Assembly: GCA_008921705.1 (NCBI GenBank) | Contig: VFFE01007638.1 | Location: 340,933-404,932 of the forward strand | Length of the DNA stretch: 64,000 bases | Source: Burhinus oedicnemus | Taxonomy: Eukaryota; Chordata; Aves; Charadriiformes; Burhinidae | Direction: 5' to 3' | Shown here: positions 33,439-45,446 of the stretch, piece by piece | How the letters are laid out: each line of letters begins with the position of its first letter | Position numbering within the stretch: the stretch's first letter is position 1 | The notes under the pieces: generated by a model | Seen by the model: only the letters and a program-made list of their open reading frames with translations | What the model was told of the DNA's origin: nothing | The model's database searches: none | Made by a program: the position numbers and the translations under genes

Positions 33439-36400
33439 CTGAAATATAATAAGTGTAGATGCATATGATTTTCTATTCTTTGTTAATCCTTTTTCAAAGC
33501 TAAATTTGTTTGCTAGGATTTTCCAGTCAACTGAAAAACCCTCCTGTGTGTCTGTGAGACCAGAATTCTCCATGAAGCTTAATTCAAATGTGTAAGGGTA
33601 ATTCTTTGTACCAGACCTTGACTATTTACAATACTTTATTTTCAACTGCATAAATTAATTTCCTTATTTTTGAATTATTTTTGTTATCTAAGATAATAAT
33701 TGCCAATATATGTTTTCAGAAGATACGTTCTGTAAAAATTGAGATCATAATCTGTATCACAAAAATACAAAAAAACCCTTAAAATAATCTGTTCCATAGC
33801 TTTAATTTTGTATTTCTGAATTTTCAGTATCTAAGCTGAATTGTCACTTTAAAACCATTGTGTAAGCCTGTATCTTCACAAATTTTTTTGTTTATTCATT
33901 TTTATACTTCGAAATGGTACATAGGGAAGAGTCATTATTTGTCATTACTTCACAGTTTGCAAATTAATGTCAGAGAGAATGAAAGAAACAAACCAACAAA
34001 AAAATGCCCAAATGAAAGAACCCTTAAGAAATTATAAAAATCCTGCAATATCTGATATTTAAGTGCCAGGACTGTCACTAGAAATAACAATGCTAACTTA
34101 AAGATATATATGAAATTAAAACAGTTAAACTCCTTGGACTGTGATTTCTCAGATCCAGTGCTTTGATTGCACTGAATGCAGCCCTGGAAAGCACTGAAGA
34201 TTTGGGAAATTCTTTCACTCTCTGCAAGTACTCAGTCAGTGGTTTGTGACCATATTGTCTTAAAGCATATATTTAGAAATGGACAACTGGAACATTGTTT
34301 TCTTTTAAATATGACTAGGAAGAAGACACACAAAAAGTTACTAACCTAAAATTGCCTCTTTTTAAACAAAATCAGTATATTTACTTCTGATTTTTTTTCC
34401 CCATTCCTCAGTCTTCACCAACACAGGTATTTGAGGGAAGGGGCCAGGGGGGAGTATTTTGCTTGTTAGATTTTGTAAACTATAAATGTGGCTCTAGTAG
34501 GACAATTTAATCATAGACAGCTGTCATTAAACAAGCTAATAAACAGAAAAACCCCTCCTCAAAACACAAAGCCAAATCAAGTACTGTTGCTAGTTCATCG
34601 AAACAAAGTGAGAGATGTTCATACCTATTAGTCACATCTGGACATCTCTGATAACTCAGGACATCTCAGTCAGTGCCAATATATTAAAAAGTAGTAACTG
34701 AATGGCATCATTAAAGTTAGGTTTCTTAACTGCAAACTGAATATCATTCTTCAAATTAACAGATAAAAGTCTGGAACTGATTTTCATTCATAGTGTTTCA
34801 AAGTCCTGGGAACAGCAAAGTTTAATTCTAGACCAATAAACTGTTCAAGTATGGTGCCCTGCAACAAACCAGACCTGAAATTTTTTGAAAAACACAGACC
34901 AATCAAAAGCTTTCAGTCTTAAATAAATCTTAAAATACTTCTATATTATCACAAATTTAGACTTACATAAGAGCAATTCTACTGCAAATATTTCCCCCTT
35001 TAATTCTGCTACACTACATTTGACCTTGAATCAAACAGTTATTAACACAGCCTTTATGACATATGGTATGCCTAATGGTATCACATCTATTTCCTTATTT
35101 TAGGTAAGATTGTTCCTGCTAGATCATAAAGCAATACACATCAATTACTGACTTTAGTATACTAATGCATAGTAATTTTTTTTTTTCTAATGCCCTGAGT
35201 ACAGATGAGTGTAAAGGTGCCCCTCTGGTTAGCTTTCTGACAGCTCCAGCACACCATGCAAACCAAGAGGAGATGAGTTGTCTTTGAGCTACCTTTAAGC
35301 GACCCAAATTCAGACTAGGAAAGGTCATAAAATGCTTTAATTGAATTTTATTTTTGTGTAACTATACATAGACTCAGCAGTGTTCTGGAATACCTATAGC
35401 ACCACAATAAATACAAATCCCCGACCCTCACTGTTTTCCTTATGCAGGAGCCTGTGACATTATTTCTATCCTAAAACTGCTTACTGCTACTGTACAGTAC
35501 AAATATTGTTCTGAAGAACAGTGGCTTTATTACAGGCATGATGTGCTACACTAGGGGTTCAGACAAATGTCCGTTACTTCTATTAGAATTGTTGCGTGAT
35601 GATCAACCACAGCATACTGTTTATTGTCTTTCATTGTGGTACACATAGTAAATAGATTGCTTTTTAAAGTCGCACTTGAAATAACAAGAACTAAATTCCA
35701 AAGCAAAATTAATTTGAGAAAGAATCTCAAAGTTGTGGCAGGTTACCCACAGGGTACATTTATTGAAAACTACATTCCTTGCAGATGTTATGATCCATGA
35801 ACCAAAGCCAAGTGATTTAAACTACTTAAGACAGAAGTTATGTTATACTTGCTTACTGGAATATGTTACTGTAGTTATAAACTAATATTCTGAACATTAA
35901 GAAGAATAGATTTGTATCATGAAGTAATGAAGTGCTTTTGTTTAAAATAAAATACATTTTGAAGGAAATGAGTTTGGGGGATAGCACAGCAAGATCTCAA
36001 AAATTCAGTGCTAGCTTAGTTCTCTGGTTCAGTAACCAGTGAAGTAATTCAGGAGTGTCCTCCTGTGAAAATAGTTTACAGATTCTTCTGCACAACAGCT
36101 AACAACCAGCATCAGAAATGTGCACAAATAAACTAGCAGTCACTGCAGGTTTGTCATCCATGAGTGGTAGTGTAACATCAGATTCATAGCAGTGTTGCTG
36201 TTGCTGCTGTGCCTGTTAGAATAGACAGAAAATAACGAAGAAAAATATTATTTTTTTCAAAGTAATTTATTTCAGTGTTGGTACAAAGACTATTTTCCTG
36301 CCCTCAGGAGACAGTGAAAACTGTCAACAACTGGAAGGCTTCAGAATTGCAAATGATCTGAATCTTAAATATTGCTTTTCAAATAAAATCTAAAATGTAA

Positions 36401-36859
36401 GTCATAACTATAAGGCAGATAGAGCTATTTAAAACTGAACGTACTATACATACTAAAATGTCAAAGATAATCATTGTGTCCTAGGTCTTAAAAGTCTGGT
36501 GTTCCTGGTAAAGAGCTTGTACACAACTGATGCACTTAAATGGTATTCTCATTTCAGATTAATTATACTCTTCATTCTCATCAGCTCTACCAATAGATTT
36601 CCATAAGTCCTTAGAAAAAAGTAATTTTATTTTTTTGTTCTGTGAAAAGAAAAAAAATTAAAGCAATAAAAATTATTTATACTTCCTATTTTCTACAAAG
36701 CCTGAACTTCAAGCATTAAGAACTTCATATTGAATTTTGGTTTGTAAATAACAAAATCTTTTGAGGGGTGGGGATAGTGGAAGCCTCAACTTAACTGTCA
36801 CTAAATATTTAGGCTTCTAAATCCTATATTGCCTTCTTATTTACCTATGATAATAACTG
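33439..36859. other. AT-rich DNA without a gene
   Basis: No ORF with domain signatures, no recognised repeat. A G-rich patch (34435-34452) has three to four short G runs. Confidence 0.55.
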
Positions 36860-37262
36860 GAAAGAAAGTAAATCAGGGGTAGCAGCCCTTGGACATTTGC
36901 ACATACTCTTCCATTATGTGCTAAAGGTCAAGGGCAGCTTTCTGGTCCTCTCCACAAGCCACAGCTTCCTTCAGGGCACATCCACCTGCTGTGGCATGGG
37001 GTCCTCCATGGACTACAGTGTGGGTATCTGCTCCACCACGGTTCTCCACAGGCTGCAGGGGGACAACCTGCTTCACCATTATCTCCTCCAGGGACTGCAG
37101 GGAATCTCTGCTCCCGTGCCTGTAGCACCTCCTCCCCTCCTTCTTCTCTCACTTTGGTGTCATAGGGCTGCTTCTTACACTTTTTTTCCTCACTCGTCAC
37201 TGCCTGTTCAAGTGTTTTGCCTTTTCTTAAATATGTTTTCACAGAGGTGCCACCAGCTTGGC
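36860..37262. mobile_element. Probable endogenous retrovirus internal fragment with ~40-bp imperfect repeats
   Basis: Clearly richer in G+C than its flanks. From about 36968 to 37115 it consists of imperfect repeats of about 40 bases, each starting CTGCT: CTGCTGTGGCATGGGG, CTGCTCCACCACGG, CTGCTTCACCATTATC, CTGCTCCCGTGCC; CCACAGGCTGCAGGGGGA is the clearest core. Similar CTGCAGGGGGA/CTCCTCCCC blocks are, as I remember them, widely dispersed in bird genomes within endogenous retrovirus internal regions. The 122-codon plus-strand and 104-codon minus-strand frames overlap each other and show no catalytic motifs. Family and strand are uncertain. Confidence 0.4.
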
Positions 37263-40200
37263 TGATGGGCTCAGTTGTAAAATGTGTTTTGCTAGAAAAT
37301 TACATGCTATACAAAAATATTATTTTTTATAAAAGGCTGGTGGCAGTAAAAACATACTGCTAAAGAACTGGAAAATCCACCAGTACGTCATTACAATATG
37401 TGCCTTCATTTTGCCTTCTTTCTCCTGAAGATCTGGGGGAATAGTTGGCATAAGACAGTGTTGTTTCAAGGAAAAGATTTTTTTAGGATGATGGTAGGTG
37501 TGGCCAACTTTCTGCTGACAAATGCCACTTGTCTTTGCTGAATCACTATCCTTTTGTGATAAATATCATCACCCAGTGTATGATGCTACAAAATATCACT
37601 AGTGACAAATTCTGAAACCAGCAATAGTAGATGCAAATCTGGAGAGACAAAACAGTACACTTTCACTGGTCACGATGCTGGCTAGTCACTGAAATTAGCA
37701 CTCCATGCACATGCTTCCTCTTGTTTCTTAGTGATGAAATTGCTATAAACATCTTCTAATTGGTTTCTTTTATACCTGTGCAGATATCTTCAATTATGTT
37801 CATGCTTTTTATCCCAACAGCAGCTGACTTGACATTTACACATACAGCAACAGCATACTTTTCCTGCTGTTACTAGACTTAACAGTTTTACAATCTGTGA
37901 ATCAGTGACCTTTGCAACTAAATTCAGACCTTCAGCATTTCTCATAAAAACAATAAAATGTCCTCAGAAGAATACGATTCTTTGCTGCCTACTCTCCAAG
38001 CCTATAGAATATATGATAATACTGTTAGCATCGTAATAATTTGAGTACAGACAATATAGTCTAACAGGGAAAAATTAAAATAAGAGCCATGTTACACAGC
38101 AACACATCTGAGAAATAAAAAGACTAAGATCTTCCAAACTGTTCCCTGCAGTATGACGTACCTGTAGGAAGACAGAGCTGATGTAGTTGGTTTTGAAAGG
38201 CTATATCCTTGGTAGGCTAAATTGGACTGCGTTTCCTGTAGATGAAAGAACAAGGAGCTCAAAGTGGAAACAGGGAGACACATCCAGAAAATGAGAGATA
38301 ACCAAGGATTTTAAAGATAATTAAGGATCCTGGTGGACTGGGCAGAGAGGTTAAATCTAACACGTTCATTGAATCTGGAGGACTGAATTGTGAAGGAATA
38401 TTAAATCATATCTGCTGCTGTAAAAAGTAAGAGATCCATTGATATTTCTTTGTATGGTTAAAGCATGAACACTCTCACTCTCTTTTTTATAACTTTTCAT
38501 AAGATATGAAACAACCTTAGTAACAAAATGAAATGAAACCATTATAGCGTCTTGGAACGGGAAAGTAGGTTCAGAAGAATTTTTGTCCTTATTTTTTCTT
38601 TTTTTTTCCCTAACAAGTAATTCATAATTTCAACAATTCTGGATTGTTTTCAACAGATGATACCCAGCATGCTGTTTTTATTACAGGCTTTTGCTCCTTA
38701 CAGGCTTCATTACATTTTTGTAATATACTGTTTTTTCTCCACAGACATTACAGTTTTTTCATCTCTTTTCCAAGGGATACTTTTTAAAGATCTATGCAAC
38801 CCCTATAAATAATACTTTTCTGTGCTTTCGCAAAGCTTTTTCACAGTATTTTTTAAATTGCAGCATTCTCAATGGCATCAGACCCACTAAAAGCAGAAGT
38901 TAAAAATAAATCTTACCTCAAAGAGATTGTTAAACCTAATGAACTGCCAATCTTGGCATTTGTAGGTTCCTAAATCCACTTAATTTCAAGGTTGCCTTCC
39001 TGAATTCTCAGTTTAATTATAAAACATTGGATTTATGTAACAGAGCTAGTTAAACTGCTTCTGCAAATTCACTTTTATTTCATGTAATTAAACTTAAAGA
39101 AACCCTGTTTAGTTCAAACTTTAAACGTATGGATTTGACATCAAATGTGACCCTTTAATCTCTTTGAACTGTATTTCAGTGTATGAGTTTCTCAGTTGCT
39201 TCAAATAAGGACAGATTCTTTTCAATTCACATAGCACATTATCTAAAGATCTCCTGCCTGCTTCCTTAACTTCCCTTAAAGGGAAGTTAAGGGAAATGCA
39301 TTCTGAATGTTATCCTTTATAGTCTACTTCTACCTACCAGAGAGTTTATATCTACCAGAACCAATTTCAGCTTGAAAGGCCATATTAACAAAGAAAATGT
39401 ATTTATTAAAAGGGACAAAAGAATACATAAAATTTAAAATCTAAAAAGTATATTGGAGCAGTATCATTCTAGAGAATACCATATATCTATGAAAAGTAGG
39501 AAAAAAGGTGTCTTTTCAAAGGAATTTCAAAATCACCATTTTGCACCTGGTTTTTGTTTGAAAGCTCTGGCACTTGTCTGGTTCCTTGGTGAGGTAGTTC
39601 AGCTCACTAAACTGGTGGGAAAGCAGTTAAAAAAAAAGAATAGAAAAACCTATACGGAACAGGATGCCACTTCACCAGCATGTAGTAAAGTGTTAGGTCA
39701 GCCTTCTGTATTGTGGAAATATGCCTGTCATATATGAAAATCAGCCCATAGCACTATCTTACTTTGAACTTTCTCATTGCTACTGAAGACCTGAATGGCT
39801 AAGATGGTTTAAAAACAAACAACACCCAGCCTTCTACCATATTCCCAAAACAGTTGCAATGGAGTAACTTTATCGGGTGAAGAGTTGACTATGCAGAACC
39901 TGAACATGGCATTAGGGATGCTTTATTGTTTGGAATTGTCTAACCCTTACTCTGCCATGTAGGTATGGAAAATAATAGAGAGTAACAAGGATTTTACAGC
40001 TGTTATTGTATTTTGGGCAACTATGTTTTGGGATAGTAAGGATTTAGGGAAGTAAGCAAAACAGTGGTGAGTTCTAGTATTGACTCTATTACATATTCAT
40101 TTTGGACTAATTGCTTCACATATTAGTTTACCTATCAGTAAAATGAGAATAACGATAATTTCCTTCCTGACCAAAAGATATTTAATTAGTGTCTGTGATG

Positions 40201-40395
40201 TCATGGATTTAAAAATGAGAAGTATGATTATTTATCAGGATTAAAAGAGAGTATTGGGCTCACACAAGGTAACTGTAGTGACCCATGTTCCCTCCCCTGC
40301 TTCATTGTGGTTGTAGAGTTTTAATTAACAGTTCCAAAAAATTTTCTTAGCATAGTCTGATGATATATCTCTATAGAGCAGGATGCGCGAGCTGT
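37263..40395. other. AT-rich DNA without a gene
   Basis: No repeat family or gene recognised. Holds a near-perfect 29-base palindrome at 39264-39292. The 94-codon frame at 39453-39737 is unlike any family I know and starts in a Lys-rich AT tract. Confidence 0.55.
39264..39292. repeat. 29-bp palindrome
   Basis: Fourteen-base arms CCTTAACTTCCCTT and AAGGGAAGTTAAGG with a single A between them. Perfect pairing across both arms. Confidence 0.85.
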
Positions 40396-40460
40396 AGAAT
40401 CATAGAATCATAGGATTATTTAGGGTGGAAAAGATCTTTAAGATCATTGAGTCCAACCAT
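40396..40460 (-). mobile_element. CR1 3' tip
   Basis: Only 65 bases: inverted octamers AGAATCATAGAATCATAGG and the AGATCTTTAAGATCATTGAGTCCAACC block of the CR1 3' UTR. Extreme 5' truncation. Confidence 0.88.
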
Positions 40461-40572
40461 AAATAAATGGTTTGCTGTTTGAAGAGATCACATGTTTTTT
40501 CTGGTAAGCTTTGTAAATATTTGTTTCATCACAAACTTACATGTCTACAGCATTAGATGGGGATATAAGAAG
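40461..40572. other. Spacer between two CR1 tips
   Basis: About 110 bases of unique-looking sequence. Confidence 0.5.
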
Positions 40573-40756
40573 ATCATAGAATCATAGAATTGTAGAACGG
40601 TTTAGGTTGGAAGGGACCTTAAATATCATCTAGCTCCAACTCCCCTGCCATGGGAAAGGACACCTCCCACTAGACCAGGTTGGTCAAAGCCCCATCCAAC
40701 CTGGCCTTGAACACTTCCAGGCATGGGGCATCCACAACTTCCCTGGGCAACCTGTT
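40573..40756 (-). mobile_element. CR1 3'-end fragment
   Basis: Inverted octamers ATCATAGAATCATAGAATTG, then GGTTGGAAGGGACCTTAAA, CCAACTCCCCTGCCATGGG and CCCTGGGCAACCTGTT. Same strand as the neighbouring 65-base tip but a different subfamily by its 3' UTR, so these are two separate insertions. Confidence 0.93.
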
Positions 40757-42307
40757 ATGATATTTAGGATAAAATATTTGCATGATTAGTCCTCCTTCCT
40801 GATTTCTTCAAATGAATTAATGCTAGAAGTTAATGACTAAAATTGTTACTGTTTTAACTGTTCATATTTTCTTATTTGCATCTTTTATTGGCCTATGAAT
40901 GACAGTTGGGGTTAATTCACAGAATTTTTCAGATGAAGACTAAGATTCAGTTTTGCTTAAGCTAGAAGCAGAAATGTTTACATTTTCGAGCCTCCTCTTC
41001 AGTACACATTTTGTATTATAGAATCAGTGCACAACTTCATCCCATTAGGTCCAGCAGTCAGCCAACATAAACTGAGGTATCTCAGTTAATACTAATAGGA
41101 CTGCATTAATATGCCCCACATGATGCTGACACAAAGAGAACCTCGGTATGCGGCTATAGCTTACAGTAATTACATGCAGTTGGACGTTCCCGCTACTGAC
41201 TGGAGGGTCATCAGAGGAATTTTGAGTTTTTCATAAGGTTTCTCAACCGCTTACGTTGTTAGGCACTCTGTTGGTAGCCTGACTTATACTCTTGGTGTGC
41301 CCGGTTGGAGTCTACATTTTAGATGTCTGACAATGCAGTCTTTCTAGAAGAACTATAAAGGTTTAATAGAAAGGTCTCTGGGGAAAAGGGCCTTAAGAAG
41401 ACAGTAGAAATCCCATCTGTATATGTTTATGCAATTAACTTACATACCATTTATCTAAAACGACCTTCAAATTTATCTACCTTTCTCTGCAGACTATATA
41501 TGAAACTATATGCATCAGAAGTACTGTTCCACTGAGCATCTAAAATACAGGTGAGTTTAAGTGGACTGAATCAGGTTTGGGAAGCAGTTAAATGCAGTTT
41601 TTCAGAAATATCTAGCATCCAAAATTAATGTGCTTTTTATGTCCAGATAATTATATAAAAACTGTGTGAGTACTTAGCCACCTAACATTTTTAACATGGA
41701 GTAGAAGGGAAGTTTTAACTGGTGAGGGCAAAGTGTTTGAGTATTTACCTGTGAAAGAAACCTCACATCTGTCATAACTTGAAGTTTTGTTCTTACTTTT
41801 TCCCTGTTTTCCAATTTGCTTATACAATTTATTTTATTGAATAAAGAGAACAGGTTGTGTAAAAATATTTAATGTTATACTTTCAACTTAATACTATTTT
41901 TTTTCCCTGGGATTGTTTCAAAGAACATATAATTGGATCCTCACTTCCCCATAGTCATTACTATATGAAAAGATTTTAAATATTGTATTTTGATCTTAAA
42001 TGGTGTGATTATATTCAGAAGGTCAAGCCTCTATTGTTAGATGAATTATTTACACAGTTTCCCTGCTGTTGTAACTTCACCTAACCACTCTTCTCAGCTA
42101 CGTATTTTTGCGGTAAGGTGTCACAGGGCTCTGTGAGAAGTTTTAATATGAAGGAAAAACAATGTGCAAAATACATCAATAACATACTCTACATATGTCA
42201 CATCAGAAAGTTACAGTATGCTTAGATGAGCTGAAATGAATAAACTTAACACAACAATTCTAAATCTCAGAAAACGACTAACCAAACTTTTTTCATCTTT
42301 ATGTGAG

Positions 42308-42416
42308 TGACTCAATTTGCATGACGGTGTGTAGATATGCAAATGTGAAGTCCAAGGAAAGAGCGGAAGATGTATGAGGCAGTGGTGTAGAAGGTTGCTC
42401 TGGAGAGTGATATAAG
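42308..42416 (+). promoter_or_regulatory. AP-1 / paired octamer / ETS / TATA-like motif cluster
   Basis: Seen in order: TGACTCA (AP-1 consensus) at 42308-42314; ATTTGCAT at 42315-42322 and its exact inverse ATGCAAAT at 42337-42344 (octamer sites for POU factors); GCGGAAG (ETS core) at 42364-42370; TATAAG at 42411-42416. An octamer about 70 bases upstream of a TATA-like element recalls octamer-driven promoters, but no gene or open frame follows, so a role is only inferred. Confidence 0.25.
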
Positions 42417-44051
42417 CAGGATTGCATCCTATAACAGATCCCAGCTGCCTCTGCTAGTGCAAAGGTAGAAAATTTGTGCCACCAGCCTGTTTTTCTGAAG
42501 ACATTTGAGCCTGAGCATACTTGAAGGCCTGCAGACCTGAATGATGTCTTTTGATGGTTTTTTTTTTTATATGTATGATCTGATCTGGCATTGTGTACTG
42601 TATTCTATAGTTTTATCAACTGACATGTTTCAACTATTTGAAAATAGAATTTGAAAATAAGGCTGGAATAATACAAATAATTAACATATTTAAATCACAT
42701 CCATTAACAAAATAATTTGTTTTCTTTTTTATGCACAATGTCAACAGAAAAATTCAATCTACTCCTATATATATATATTTATTTTGAATTTTCAGGGTAG
42801 TTTGCATTAATTGTATTGTGTGTACAATAAATATGAGTTGCTTGGTTTCTAATGATGTTTGTAGCCCTGTGTGTATTATTCTGATGAGAACGGCATCTAC
42901 CATCATTATTTGCCTATCATTATTGTACTGTACAGAAGAAATACTTTTGCATTAACCAATAAATAAAATGCATGTTTGTATTTAACATCATTCTTGAAGG
43001 TAGTCCTCACCTCTGAAAATACCTCTTAGAAGCTGTATCAAGCAGGAAAGCTAGACAGATAGCAGAATACAGAACCTGCCATTCAGGACAGAGAACAAAA
43101 TAAAACCCAAGAAATTCTCCATGGATGCTGCATAAGTACAAAGGCACCCTTAATCAAACTTGAAAAATAGTGCAATGTGAAAATTCATAGATGAATAAAA
43201 ATCTACACTAAACAAGACACTAAAGCGTCAAGTGTTCTACAAGGCATTCTTGTAATTAACATAATTTCCAGCATGAGAAGAACACTATTTTTATGGTAAA
43301 TTGTTTTAGAGGGCACAACAGTTTAAAAAAATGTTTTTATTTTTTCTACTTATAATAACTGTCTATCATTATAAGAGATATTGTAAACCTTGACATTTTT
43401 GAAAACAATGTTATTATAAAGGTTAATTATATTCATAAACACTTCACATGAACTAATTTATTATGCTGTTAGTCCTGAAGACTCTTAAAGGAAAATGTCC
43501 CTGTTGCACTCTGTTGTCTCTGGTACAGGTACACAGCCTTACCTGCATTCTAATACTTTCTTATGTTCCTGATGCGTGGCCTGAGTATCCTTAGCTCCAT
43601 TACCAGGGTGATTTCCATAACATGTGATGAGAATTTCTGCTCATGACTGGTGAAATTAATCATCCTAACAATTATTTGAAGTCAATTTGAGGGTTTTTTT
43701 TCAAAAGGAATTTCTTCCTTCATAATGAAAAACATCGTCCATAGTGAACCTACTCAGGTTTTCCTCAATTTTTTTCATGAGAAGAAAAAAAATTGCTGCT
43801 TTGTCCTTGTTATTATATCACCTCAGACTTACTTTATTCTAAATAGTTATAAACTTTTGCATTTATATATATAGCTAACTACTTTCACTGTGTTCTATAG
43901 AATATGTATAAAAAAGGACGTATGTACAAGAATACAGATACATAACAGAAAATAAGTTGAAACATTATATGAACAAACCAAAAAGTTGCAATGATATTTT
44001 TTATGTTACACAAAATTTTAAAAAGCCTTATAAAACTGAGACCAGCAACTG

Positions 44052-45446
44052 ATGTCTGTAACATTGTTGCTGTCACTTTTTTCCAGCGCAGTGTGCAGTT
44101 TTCCCCAATTCTATTTCTCCTGCTTTTTTTCATGTAACAGTGGTGATTCAAGACAATTGTCTCAGAGACAAATTTATTCTCAGGATTTTCTCAGATTTTT
44201 CGCTTTCTCCATTCTTGTCAGACTGGGAAAGAAAATGGGGAATTTTAAACTACAATTTCTCCTTCCATCAAAAACAAAGCGATTTTCTGCTTTTTTTACT
44301 TTCCTGGCTGACACTGTGTTTGAGTGGAATGTTTCAGGTGAGAATTAATCTATGCAAGATAAAAACGGAAAATATGTAGCAAAGGTTCACTGACTCCTCT
44401 TGCTCAGATTATCTATTTTTGTCCAGGAGATGTCTGATTTGAAGGTGCTGTACAGGGTACCCCAAATGGACAATCTACAATCTGTGCATGACTCACGGAA
44501 CAGTTTCCCCTGTCACACAGACTTCCCAGGAGTCTTTTGGCTTGTTTACAGGAATTGCCCAGACTACAGCTGCAAGCTGGGAGCTTTTAAAACAGGTTTT
44601 CTGGAAAAACTTTATGCTGCTCCTGGACCCAGTGGCATTTAGCAAAGAATGACAGCACCAACAAATAAAGTATTTATTTAAGCACCTGTATGTTTTTTCT
44701 TTACAGAATCTCTGTACTTGGGCTTAGTGCCAGCATACTGAATCCATCATATAAAATATGCACAACATTCCCTACCCTGCAGCTTCAAAATCTTCTACGG
44801 ATGAATAAGCACCTCTTTTTTGCCTTCATCTGCTTAAAAGTTTTAGATCTATTTCTTGCTACAGTTATCTGCAACTTTGACTTCTGGACTGGATTGTTGC
44901 AGTGCAGACTTCAAGGTCCTATTCTGAGCTTCCACATGAGAAACTACCACCTCACCATAGTGTTGCTTTCTTGTCCTGGAACAAAATCAAAGCAAAAGTT
45001 ATATATTTAATCAAAGCAAAATTATATCTTCCAAGTGGGATTCAGTGTGTCAATAGTGATTTGTAGGACTTGTTCTTTGTGGCTGTCCTGGAATTGTGTG
45101 CTATCATGGCCCCTGAGACCTAATGAAGTATCTGAACTTGCAGTTCAGAGATTTACATTCTTGGAGTATACTGAGCTTAGTGAAATAAAGATCTCCCACT
45201 GCCCTGATGCCACCAGTGGCTGACAAGGCAATAATGTATCTCTGGTGCTTTGAAACAAAAGAAGTAGAGTTGAAGGAACAGCTGAGTGGTTCTTCTCTGA
45301 GGGCTTATTTGGTAGGAAAGTCAAAACTATGCAATGCTTTGAAGCTGTTTTCTCTTCCTAGGCAGCCTGCAAAAACTTGCAATGGAAAATTTGCCATAAA
45401 TAAGGATTGTGATATAATGTCAGATATGATTTGTTCTCAAGTGTAA
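44052..45446 (+). other. Run of adjacent plus-strand open frames, unassigned
   Basis: Plus-strand frames at 44052-44348, 44400-44642, 44690-45010, 45035-45223 and 45207-45446 follow one another. The 44690-45010 and 45035-45223 frames are the same reading frame interrupted by one stop. No domain is recognised; the peptides are rich in Leu, Phe and Ser as expected by composition. It may be a decayed coding region, a transcribed noncoding exon, or chance. Confidence 0.15.

Noticed and set aside
43766..43795. Hairpin CAATTTTTTT / AAAAAAATTG
   Set aside because: Arms are mostly homopolymer; frequent by chance in this composition.
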